Positions 1 to 6,582 of a stretch of DNA of 29,281 bases are shown in pieces (the first letter of the stretch is position 1; each line of letters starts with the position of its first letter). Under the pieces are notes generated by a model. That model was not told the origin of the DNA. It did not search any database and was given only the letters and a program-made list of their open reading frames with translations. The stretch spans positions 1 to 29,281 of the forward strand of contig CAYMKJ010000144.1 of the NCBI GenBank assembly GCA_964391025.1, given 5' to 3'. The DNA is from SHZI01 sp964391025 (GTDB lineage Bacteria; Pseudomonadota; Gammaproteobacteria; Steroidobacterales; GCA-2729495). The position numbers were made by a program, and so were the translations under genes.

Positions 1-1
1 A

Positions 2-2569
2 AATTGGGTGGTTCTGAAGTTCGGTGGAACGAGCGTGTCCACGGCGCAACGCTGGGCAACGATCCTCGGCCTGGTGCGCCAACGCCAGTCGGTTGGCCTG
101 CGCCCGGTGGTGGTGCACTCCGCTCTCGCCACGGTCTCCAACCGCCTCGATGAAATCCTCCGGACTTCCGTGGGCTCGGCGGCGCGGCCCTCGATCGAGG
201 ACCTCAAGGTGCTGCACTTTCGCCTCGCCACGGACCTCGGCGTGGACGGTCCCCGGGAGCTCAGCGGGTATTTCACCGAGCTCGAGCAGCTCGTGGCCGG
301 CGTCCACCTGATTCAGGAAGTCAGTCCGCGCATTCAGGCACGCGTCATGGCGATGGGCGAGTTGCTGGCCACCCGGCTGGGTGCCGCCTACCTGAAGAGC
401 CAGGGTTTGCTGGTGACCTGGCTGGACGCCCGGGACCTGTTGCAGAGCCTGCCAAGCACGGGAGCCAATGAGCGAGGCGCCTATCTCGCGGCCAGTTGCG
501 ACTTCGATGCTGATCCCGTCCTGCGGGAGCGCTTTGCGGCCATCGATGGCATCGTGCTGACGCAGGGCTTTATCGCCAGTAATGCCCGGGGCGAAGGCGT
601 CCTGCTTGGCCGCGGCGGCTCTGACACGTCGGCCGCGTACTTCGCGGCCAAGCTTCAGGCAACGGCGCTGGAAATCTGGACAGACGTACCGGGCATGTTC
701 AGCGCCAATCCGAAAGTCGTGCCGGGGGCGCGGCTGCTGCGAACCCTGAGCTACGCAGAGGCGCAGGAAATCGCCTCTACAGGCGGCTCTGTACTGCATC
801 CGCGGAGCATCAGTCCCTGCCGGCGCCACGGCATCCCGTTGAAGATTTTGTGTACCACTCAGCCGGAGTTGCCCGGTACGCTCGTGACGGTGCAGGCGGG
901 CAGTGATGCGCCGCGCGTCAAGGCCATCTCCGGCCGCAGTCGGATCACGCTCGTTTCCATGGAAACGCTCGGTATGTGGCATGAGGTCGGGTTTCTGGCC
1001 GACGCCTTCCGCTGCTTCTCGGATCTCGGTCTGTCCATTGACCTCGTATCCACGTCAGAGAGCAACGTCACCGTCACGCTGGACCCCGGTGTTAACCCGA
1101 TAGACGCCAACAACCTGGCTGAACTCCAGATGCGGCTCGGCCGGCTGTGCAAGGTGAGCATTATCCAGGGCGTGGAGATAGTGAGCCTGGTTGGCCAGAA
1201 GATCCGGGCGGCGCTCCACGAAATCGGCCCGGCTCTGGAAGCTTTCGAAGAGCACAGAATCCACCTGGTCAGCCAGTCCGCCACGGACCTCAATCTGTCC
1301 TTCGTCGTGGAGGAGGGGCAGGCTGCCCGGTTGATCCAGAAACTCCACGGAACCCTGGTGCATCCAGGACCTGATGACGAGGTCTTTGGCAGGACCTGGG
1401 AGGAACTCCAGGGTGGCTCGGACCAGGCAGTCGTGCGCCACGAACCCTGGTGGGTACGCCGTCGGAGCGAGCTGGTGGCCATCGGCAGGGAGAAGGGTTC
1501 GGCCTACGTCTATGACCTCGCGACCGTCCGGGCCGCAGCCGGCCGACTCAAGGGACTGCAAGCCGTCAACCGGGTGTTCTTCGCCATGAAGGCCAACAGC
1601 TCCGCCGACATTCTCCGGGCGATGCAGGCCGAAGGACTGAACTTCGAGTGTGTGTCACCGAGCGAGATCGGGCGCGTGCTGGAACTGTTCCCCGGGATCG
1701 ACCGCCAGCGCATTCTTTACACGCCGAACTTCGCGCCCCGTGGCGACTACGAGTTCGGCCTGGAGCGCGGCGTGTGGCTCACGCTGGATAACCTGCACCC
1801 GCTGCGGCATTGGGGCGATCTCTTCAGGGGGCGGGAGCTCTTCCTGCGGATTGACACCGGTCATGGCCGCGGGCACCACCGGCATGTGAAGACGGCGGGA
1901 ACGCACTCCAAGTTCGGCATTCCGCTTTTCGAACTCGAGGAGGCCCGGGAACTGCTGGCCACCTGCGGGGCCACCGTCGTTGGCCTGCATGCCCATGTGG
2001 GCAGCGGAATTCTCACGCCGGAGAACTGGCAGGAAGTGGGCCGGGAGCTGGTCAGCGTGGCAGAGGATTTTCCCGACCTGCGCTACCTGGACCTGGGTGG
2101 TGGTCTTGGGGTTCCCGAGAAGGTCGGCCAGGCGCCGCTGGACATGGCCGCGGTGGACGCCGGAATTGCGGAGATTCGTGCGGCACGGCCCGGTCTAGAG
2201 GTCTGGCTGGAGCCCGGCCGCTACCTGGTGGCCGAGGCCGGCGTGCTGGTGGTGACAGTCACCCAGACCAAGGGCAAGGGTCAGGTGCAGTACGTCGGCG
2301 TGAGCACGGGGATGAACAGCCTGATCCGTCCTGCGCTTTACGGTGCCTATCACGAGATCGCCAATCTGAGCCGCTGGGGCGAACCCGCGACGCAAATCGT
2401 CACCATCGTGGGTCCGATCTGTGAGAGCGGGGACCGTCTGGGCACCGACCGCCTGCTTCCTCCCTGCGAGGAGGGCGATGTACTGGCCATCGCCAATGCT
2501 GGCGCCTACGGTTTCGTGATGAGTTCGCGGTATAACTTGCGGGAGCCGGCGGTGGAGATAGCGATCTAG
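2..2569 (+). CDS. lysAC: Bifunctional aspartate kinase / diaminopimelate decarboxylase (LysC-LysA fusion), 5'-truncated
   Basis: A single frame joins the first enzyme (aspartate to aspartyl phosphate) and last enzyme (meso-DAP to L-lysine) of lysine synthesis; both act in the cytosol. Numbering from the GTG at 8, the kinase occupies about residues 1-300, with the KFGGTSV nucleotide site at the very start, RGGSDTSA, and TDVPGMFSANP. ACT-type regulatory sequence follows to about 460. The PLP-dependent decarboxylase runs from about 480 to 853, with FFAMKANSS (PLP lysine K528), HAHVGSG, LDLGGGLG, EPGRYLV, CESGD and a final GAYGF. The frame is open to the window edge (N-W before the GTG), and KFGGTSV normally lies after a few more residues, so the true start is probably outside the window. 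Such fusions are known in Xanthomonas and Xylella. No convincing terminator follows. Confidence 0.93.
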   Translation, partial: NWVVLKFGGTSVSTAQRWATILGLVRQRQSVGLRPVVVHSALATVSNRLDEILRTSVGSAARPSIEDLKVLHFRLATDLGVDGPRELSGYFTELEQLVAGVHLIQEVSPRIQARVMAMGELLATRLGAAYLKSQGLLVTWLDARDLLQSLPSTGANERGAYLAASCDFDADPVLRERFAAIDGIVLTQGFIASNARGEGVLLGRGGSDTSAAYFAAKLQATALEIWTDVPGMFSANPKVVPGARLLRTLSYAEAQEIASTGGSVLHPRSISPCRRHGIPLKILCTTQPELPGTLVTVQAGSDAPRVKAISGRSRITLVSMETLGMWHEVGFLADAFRCFSDLGLSIDLVSTSESNVTVTLDPGVNPIDANNLAELQMRLGRLCKVSIIQGVEIVSLVGQKIRAALHEIGPALEAFEEHRIHLVSQSATDLNLSFVVEEGQAARLIQKLHGTLVHPGPDDEVFGRTWEELQGGSDQAVVRHEPWWVRRRSELVAIGREKGSAYVYDLATVRAAAGRLKGLQAVNRVFFAMKANSSADILRAMQAEGLNFECVSPSEIGRVLELFPGIDRQRILYTPNFAPRGDYEFGLERGVWLTLDNLHPLRHWGDLFRGRELFLRIDTGHGRGHHRHVKTAGTHSKFGIPLFELEEARELLATCGATVVGLHAHVGSGILTPENWQEVGRELVSVAEDFPDLRYLDLGGGLGVPEKVGQAPLDMAAVDAGIAEIRAARPGLEVWLEPGRYLVAEAGVLVVTVTQTKGKGQVQYVGVSTGMNSLIRPALYGAYHEIANLSRWGEPATQIVTIVGPICESGDRLGTDRLLPPCEEGDVLAIANAGAYGFVMSSRYNLREPAVEIAI

Positions 2570-2622
2570 GCTTGGTGGCGTCGCTCAAGTTCCTTCACCA
2601 ACTTCCAGAACCCTCTCTCTGG

Positions 2623-3111
2623 TTACTCTTCCCCGGATTCCCGCAAGGTCTGGCGAAGGATGCCAAGCACCGCGCGATCCTTGTCCCGCCCGGCCTCCTC
2701 CTTCGTCCGGATCAACGCTGCCAGACCCAGCACACGGACCGATACTCCCCCGACGATGATCTCGACTGCGTCGGGTAGCAGATCTTCATAGCGCTGTCCG
2801 TGGCCGATCTGTCCTAACACATCTACGGGTCCGCACCGGGTCAGCAATAAGTGGTGGCCATCCCCTGCCAAAGCAGTAGGCTCGGGGCGAAGCTCGCGTC
2901 CGGCCGGATCCCGATAGCGCGCGTCCAGCTCGTTCAGCGCAGCAACAAGGCGCTGCAGGTTTTCCCTGGAGCGGGCATGGACGATATCCAGATCGAAGGT
3001 GGCAACCGGTGCGCCGTTGAGGACTGCCGCCACCCCACCGACGACGACCAGGTCGACCTGGTGCTTCGCCAGAATCTCGAGGGCGTCCTTGAACTTAGGG
3101 GTCGCGATCAT
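2623..3111 (-). CDS. Minimal nucleotidyltransferase-fold protein
   Basis: This small protein (162 aa from the ATG at 3111) has the nucleotidyltransferase signature: GG (25-26), then DLD (40-42) after a 13-residue gap, and a third acidic residue in GPVDVLG (D97). These are the metal-binding positions of the Pol-beta/MNT/AbiEii superfamily. A GTG at 3129 is also in frame, but it would lengthen the overlap with the preceding gene from 17 to 35 bp and add nothing recognisable. It is translated downstream of a 53-residue helical protein with overlapping ends, an arrangement typical of two-gene nucleotidyltransferase modules, some of which act as toxin-antitoxin systems. Substrate and role are unknown. 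It is convergent with lysAC. Confidence 0.72.
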   Translation of the reverse strand: MIATPKFKDALEILAKHQVDLVVVGGVAAVLNGAPVATFDLDIVHARSRENLQRLVAALNELDARYRDPAGRELRPEPTALAGDGHHLLLTRCGPVDVLGQIGHGQRYEDLLPDAVEIIVGGVSVRVLGLAALIRTKEEAGRDKDRAVLGILRQTLRESGEE

Positions 3112-3256
3112 TGCGTAGCTCGGCCGCACTGTCGACGAAGCCTTGCAGGACTGCCAGCCGTTCTTCCGGGCTAAGAGAAAGCATCCAGCGAATCAGGGAC
3201 GCGTCGCCGTCATCAGGCGACGGAGATTCAACTGGAGAAAGGTCCACAGGATCCAT
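3095..3256 (-). CDS. Small helical partner protein of the nucleotidyltransferase
   Basis: A 53-residue protein with an acidic, Pro/Ser-rich N-terminus (residues 1-20) and an amphipathic helical core, LIRWMLSLSPEERLAVLQGF (21-40), ending in Arg/Asp. As I recall, short proteins of this look (LxPxERLxxLQxFVD) often stand directly before small nucleotidyltransferase genes; that is recollection, not a search. The ATG at 3256 is chosen because a good -10 box (TATACT) lies six bases upstream and the conserved-looking core follows. Longer in-frame starts reach back to 3442 but give low-complexity sequence across that promoter. It overlaps the downstream nucleotidyltransferase by 17 bp, suggesting translational coupling. 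There is no visible Shine-Dalgarno. Confidence 0.6.
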   Translation of the reverse strand: MDPVDLSPVESPSPDDGDASLIRWMLSLSPEERLAVLQGFVDSAAELRNDRDP

Positions 3257-3262
3257 GCTTGA

Positions 3263-3292
3263 AGTATAGGTCCTACGATGCCGCCACTTTAA
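3263..3292 (-). promoter_or_regulatory. Putative promoter for the nucleotidyltransferase module (leaderless)
   Basis: On the minus strand, TTAAAG (3287-3292) and TATACT (3263-3268) are separated by 18 bases. The -10 ends six bases before the ATG at 3256, so transcription would begin at or next to the start codon, giving a leaderless mRNA. This fits the missing Shine-Dalgarno. The rest of 3293-3487 shows nothing I can name beyond a short inverted repeat, AGGTT/AACCT, near 3460. Confidence 0.35.
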
Positions 3293-3487
3293 GGATATCG
3301 GCGGCTGAAGCGGGTGTTCAAGCTGGACCGCGCTAGCTGCGAAGGCTGCGGTGGCCAGGTTCTGGTGGTTGCCTGCATCGAAAACCCGTTGACGAGAGGG
3401 AGAAAAGACTTGCACAGTTCCAATGAGTTGCCGCAGGCCCATAATCGCAAACAGTCCGAGGTTTTCTAACCTGTTCGGGATCAGTCA

Positions 3488-3553
3488 ATGTCAAAATTAA
3501 CAGTGCCGCGTGCAATGGCTCTCGCCCTGCTGGTTGGCGTCAGCCCGCGATGA
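3488..3553 (+). CDS. Possible 21-residue upstream ORF
   Basis: ATG at 3488, preceded by GGGA seven bases upstream, opens a 21-residue ORF (MSKLTVPRAM, then a short hydrophobic run and SPR). Its TGA overlaps the ATG of the acetyltransferase as ATGA (3550-3553). The acetyltransferase itself lacks a clear ribosome site, so translational coupling through this ORF is plausible. It could equally be chance. Nothing identifies a function for the peptide. Confidence 0.25.
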   Translation: MSKLTVPRAMALALLVGVSPR

Positions 3554-4161
3554 ACGGCAGATCTGCAGAAGGCCTTGGATCGCTGACCGTGGCGCCAGCC
3601 TCGCTGGCCGACGCCGCAGCGGTGATCGGCGTGATCGCGGGTGCATTCCTCCACGATCCCACCTGGTCCTGGGCGTTTCCCGATCCCGCCACTCGAAGGC
3701 AGTGGTGGGAGTTCTGCATTCATGGTGCGCTTCGTTATCCCTGGACCCTCAAGACCAACGGCTTCGAGACCGTGTCTGTCTGGATCCCACCGGCCGGGTT
3801 CGAGTTTTCGCATGACGACGAACAGAGAGTACCCAGCCTGCTGGCCAAGTTCGTGGGCTCGCGGGCCGCTGAGGTCGCAGAGCTCATGCGCCGCTTCGAA
3901 GAAGCACACCCTCGAACGGAACCGCACTACTACCTGAGTCTGTTGGGCACCAGGGACGAACATCGGGGCCGTGGCCTTGGCATGGCCCTTCTAAGGGAGA
4001 ACCTCGCGCGAATTGACGCCGAACGAATGCCCGCATATCTCGAATCAAGTAATCCAGGCAACAACCACCGCTACGAATCCGTTGGCTTCAGGTCGATAGT
4101 CTCTTTTCAGGCGCCGGGTGGTGGCCCTGTAGTGACAGGCATGTGGAGAAACGCGCACTGA
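3550..4161 (+). CDS. GNAT-family N-acetyltransferase
   Basis: A 203-residue single-domain cytosolic protein with the GNAT acetyl-CoA pyrophosphate loop at R139-G-R-G-L-G144 (in RDEHRGRGLGMALL) and the usual C-terminal N-x3-Y-x3-GF element (NNHRYESVGF). An N-terminal helical region (LADAAAVIGVIAGAF) matches the start of the fold. These features identify an acetyl-CoA-dependent acyltransferase, but the acceptor cannot be read from sequence; small-molecule and antibiotic-type GNATs share this form. Translation probably starts at the ATG at 3550, which overlaps the stop of a tiny upstream ORF. It is convergent with hisE, 30 bp away, with no obvious terminator between them. Confidence 0.85.
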   Translation: MNGRSAEGLGSLTVAPASLADAAAVIGVIAGAFLHDPTWSWAFPDPATRRQWWEFCIHGALRYPWTLKTNGFETVSVWIPPAGFEFSHDDEQRVPSLLAKFVGSRAAEVAELMRRFEEAHPRTEPHYYLSLLGTRDEHRGRGLGMALLRENLARIDAERMPAYLESSNPGNNHRYESVGFRSIVSFQAPGGGPVVTGMWRNAH

Positions 4162-4191
4162 CGCTGGGTGTCGGTGCCTTCCGCGCGCGAT

Positions 4192-4485
4192 CTAAGGCTG
4201 GTGGCGCCGCTCCAGCTCCTGCACCACTTCCTGCAGGCTGACCTGCTGAACCGCCAGCAGGACCAGCACGTGGTAGAGCAGGTCGGCAGTTTCGGCCACG
4301 ACCCGTGACCGGTCGTCACCGACCCCCGCCAGCGCCAGCTCCACGCCTTCCTCACCCACCTTTTGTGCAATTCGCTGGCGACCGGCCGCGAACAGCGAGG
4401 TGGTATAGCTGGTGTCCGGCGGCGCAGCGCGTCGCTCGGCAATCACCAGCTCGAGCTGCCGAAGAAACCCAAACTCGTTCGTCAT
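4192..4485 (-). CDS. hisE: Phosphoribosyl-ATP pyrophosphatase, stand-alone HisE
   Basis: Second step of histidine synthesis: PR-ATP to PR-AMP plus pyrophosphate. The 97-residue protein carries the MazG-like all-alpha core: QLELVIAERR, TSYTTSLFAAG, RIAQKVGEEGVELALA (metal-binding Glu) and AETADLLYHVLVLL, ending ERRH. In wording it is closest to the C-terminal half of fused gammaproteobacterial HisIE, not to typical stand-alone HisE. The whole HisI (PR-AMP cyclohydrolase) half is absent: the ATG overlaps the hisF stop as ATGA (4482-4485), leaving no room for it. No HisI is encoded elsewhere in the window. It is the last gene of the his operon. The family assignment is secure; the loss of HisI is read directly from the sequence. 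Confidence 0.92.
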   Translation of the reverse strand: MTNEFGFLRQLELVIAERRAAPPDTSYTTSLFAAGRQRIAQKVGEEGVELALAGVGDDRSRVVAETADLLYHVLVLLAVQQVSLQEVVQELERRHQP

Positions 4486-5249
4486 GACCGCACCTCAATA
4501 CCCGCGTCACGCAGGAAGGCTTTTAGTGTGCCGATGTGAATAAGTCCCCGGTGGAACACGCTGGCGGCCAGCCCACCGTCCACCCCGGCACCCGAAAACA
4601 CGGCTGCAAAATGCTCCATGGTGCCCGCTCCTCCGGAGGCGATCAGTGGCACGCTGCTGATCGCCCGGATCTGCTGCAGCTGCGCGATGTCATAGCCCTG
4701 CCGGACGCCGTCCTGATTCATGCAGTTCAGGACGATTTCCCCGGCACCACGCTCCTGGGCTTCCGTTACCCAGGCTGCGGTCGTCAGGCCGGAGAACGCG
4801 GCCTTGGCCGGATCACCGGTGTTGCGATACACCCGATAGGCGCCATCTTCCTCCCGGCTGTCCACGCCGACGACGACGCACTGGGAGCCAAAGCGCCGGG
4901 CCAGTGCGGTGATCAACGCTGGATCGGCGAGTGCCGGGCTGTTGATGGAGATCTTGTCGGCGCCGTTGCGCAGTACTTCTTCCGCATCGCCAACGCTGCG
5001 AATACCGCCAGCGACGCAGAACGGTATATCCAGCACCTCGGCGACGCGGGTTATCCAGCGCCGGTCGACCGACCGCTCCTCGGGACTGGCGGTGATGTCG
5101 TAGAAGACGAGTTCGTCCGCGCCTTCGTCGCGGTAGCGGGTGGCCAGTTCGACGATGCCGCCCACCACCTCGTGATTCCGGAACTGGACACCCTTGACCA
5201 CCTGGCCGTCCCGGACATCGAGACAGGGAATTATGCGGCGCGCGAGAAT
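4482..5249 (-). CDS. hisF: Imidazole glycerol phosphate synthase, cyclase subunit HisF (AUU start)
   Basis: HisF uses ammonia from HisH to convert PRFAR to imidazole glycerol phosphate and AICAR. The (beta/alpha)8 barrel is complete: ARRIIPCLDVRDG with catalytic D11, KGVQFRNHE, DELVFYDITAS, FCVAGGI, GADKISINSPAL, VVGVDSREE, LNCMNQDG with the second catalytic Asp, and LIASGGAGTMEHF. The first ATG/GTG/TTG in frame is a GTG at 5201, which would delete strand 1 and D11 and so cannot be the functional start. Reading upstream restores a perfect N-terminus if the ATT at 5249 initiates, giving 255 aa, the usual family length. GAGGAG lies eight bases before it. The start overlaps the end of hisA by 19 bp. 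Confidence 0.93.
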   Translation of the reverse strand: MLARRIIPCLDVRDGQVVKGVQFRNHEVVGGIVELATRYRDEGADELVFYDITASPEERSVDRRWITRVAEVLDIPFCVAGGIRSVGDAEEVLRNGADKISINSPALADPALITALARRFGSQCVVVGVDSREEDGAYRVYRNTGDPAKAAFSGLTTAAWVTEAQERGAGEIVLNCMNQDGVRQGYDIAQLQQIRAISSVPLIASGGAGTMEHFAAVFSGAGVDGGLAASVFHRGLIHIGTLKAFLRDAGIEVRS

Positions 5250-5971
5250 GACCCGATCTCCTCGAGCGTCAGGCGCCCGTCCAGCAGGGCCTTGCCCGTG
5301 ACCACGGCGGCCGCGCCTGTGGCGGCGAGCTGGCGCAGATCAGCCAGCGAACCGACGCCCCCGGAGGCAATGACGGAGGCCGCGGGGAACCGCCGGGCAC
5401 ATTCCCGGTACAAATTGAGATTTGGGCCGGCCAGCGTGCCGTCCTGGGCGACATCCGTGCAGAGAAAGTGCCGGGCTCCGCGCACACAGAAGCGGTCAAG
5501 AAGTCCCCAGAGGCTGCTGCCACTGTCCTTGACCCAACCCCGCGTCAGTACCACCGGATCCTCGTTTTCGGCAACACGGACATCGAAGGCGAGGACCAGG
5601 TGCTCTGCGCCCAGCCGGTCGAGCCATTCCAAAGCCCTGTCAGGCATCTCGGCGGCCACCGAACCGACGACCACCCGATCCGCTCCGGCCGCGCGCAGAG
5701 CCAGGGCCCTGTCAATGTCCCGGAGGCCACCGCCAGCCTGAACGGCAAGGCCAGCCTGGCTGGCCATCAACCCGATCAGGTCCATGTTCTGCGGACTGCC
5801 GGTCCGGGCACCATCCAGATCGACCACGTGCAGCCGACGCAGCCCGGCGTCCCGGTAGCGGCGGGCCAGTTCAACAGGGTCGGCTGAGTAGACCGTCACC
5901 CGGGAGAAGTCTCCCTGGTACAGCCGGACGCATTGCCTGTTCAGCAGGTCGATGGCGGGTATGACTTCCAT
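5231..5971 (-). CDS. hisA: ProFAR isomerase HisA
   Basis: Amadori isomerase that converts ProFAR to PRFAR in histidine synthesis. The 246-residue barrel shows the family landmarks: VIPAIDLL with catalytic D8, RLYQGDF, LHVVDLDGA, LAVQAGGGLR for phosphate binding, VVVGSVA, LAFDVRV, the second acid in CTDVAQDGTLAGPN, and VIASGGVGSL. Length is normal. The ATG at 5971 stands two bases after the hisH stop, so the two are surely co-translated. Its final codons contain the hisF ribosome site and AUU start in another frame, which constrains the C-terminal Glu-Glu-Ile-Gly-Ser-Phe sequence. Confidence 0.96.
   Translation of the reverse strand: MEVIPAIDLLNRQCVRLYQGDFSRVTVYSADPVELARRYRDAGLRRLHVVDLDGARTGSPQNMDLIGLMASQAGLAVQAGGGLRDIDRALALRAAGADRVVVGSVAAEMPDRALEWLDRLGAEHLVLAFDVRVAENEDPVVLTRGWVKDSGSSLWGLLDRFCVRGARHFLCTDVAQDGTLAGPNLNLYRECARRFPAASVIASGGVGSLADLRQLAATGAAAVVTGKALLDGRLTLEEIGSFSRAA
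5247..5263 (-). promoter_or_regulatory. Shine-Dalgarno and AUU initiation site of hisF
   Basis: On the minus strand, GAGGAG (5258-5263) is followed by eight bases and ATT (5247-5249). It lies inside the last codons of hisA, where the same bases encode Glu-Glu. This is the strongest ribosome site among the his genes and decides the otherwise uncanonical hisF start. AUU initiation is established for infC in Escherichia coli. Confidence 0.65.
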
Positions 5972-5973
5972 GC

Positions 5974-6582
5974 TCAGTAGTGGGTCAGGAAGTTGCCCAG
6001 CACCCGGGCACCGAGTGGCCCGGAGCGTTCGGGGTGGAACTGGGTGGCCAGAAAATTCCGGGACTCCACGACCGCGGAAAACGGCCAGCCGTAGTCTGTG
6101 CAGCCTGTGGTCGTCAGTCCGGTCTCGGCGGCGTAGCTGTGCACGAAGTAGAAGTAGCTGTTATCTGGCACGTCGGCGAGCAGTGGACTGCATCGTACCG
6201 GCATGACCTGATTCCAGCCCATGTGCGGGACCGGGCGGCCGGGTGCGGGCGTAAAACGACGCACCGCTCCCTGCAGGATGCCCAGGCACTCGGTGTCGTC
6301 CTCCTCCGAACTCTCGTAAAGCAGCTGCAGGCCCAGGCAGATTCCAAGGACCGGCTGGGTCAGGCGTGGAATCAGGTCAACAAGACTTTTCTGGCGCAAA
6401 CGGTCCATCGCGGCCCGGGCGGCGCCGACCCCCGGGAGAATGACGTGCGACGCTGATTGAATCACGGCCGGATCCACTGTCAGTTCGCCAGCGACCCCAA
6501 GCCGCGCCAACGCGAACTGCAGCGATGCGATGTTGGCGCCACCGCCGTCGACAATGGCTACCTTTTTAGGCTGACCGGTCAC
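5974..6582 (-). CDS. hisH: Imidazole glycerol phosphate synthase, glutamine amidotransferase subunit HisH
   Basis: Class I glutamine amidotransferase that hydrolyses glutamine and channels ammonia to HisF. The triad is present: nucleophile C82 in LGICLGLQLL, with H183 and E185 in QFHPERSG. The oxyanion region LPGVGA (49-54) and PHMGWN (119-124) are typical. At 202 residues it matches the family. The start is the GTG at 6582, whose GTGA overlaps the stop of hisB, so translation is coupled. A conserved AIVDGGGANIASL segment follows the start, supporting this choice. It sits directly before hisA and hisF, as in Escherichia coli. Confidence 0.96.
   Translation of the reverse strand: MTGQPKKVAIVDGGGANIASLQFALARLGVAGELTVDPAVIQSASHVILPGVGAARAAMDRLRQKSLVDLIPRLTQPVLGICLGLQLLYESSEEDDTECLGILQGAVRRFTPAPGRPVPHMGWNQVMPVRCSPLLADVPDNSYFYFVHSYAAETGLTTTGCTDYGWPFSAVVESRNFLATQFHPERSGPLGARVLGNFLTHY

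Noticed and set aside
2572..2601. Inverted repeat TTGGTG/CACCAA after lysAC as a terminator
   Set aside because: The loop is 18 bases, the stem six, and no T-run follows.
4482..5201. hisF starting at GTG 5201
   Set aside because: This would delete the first beta-strand and catalytic D11, which are encoded intact just upstream.
4536..5741. A 401-codon open frame on the plus strand opposite hisF/hisA
   Set aside because: High-GC antisense shadow; it shows no motifs and lies across two certain his genes.
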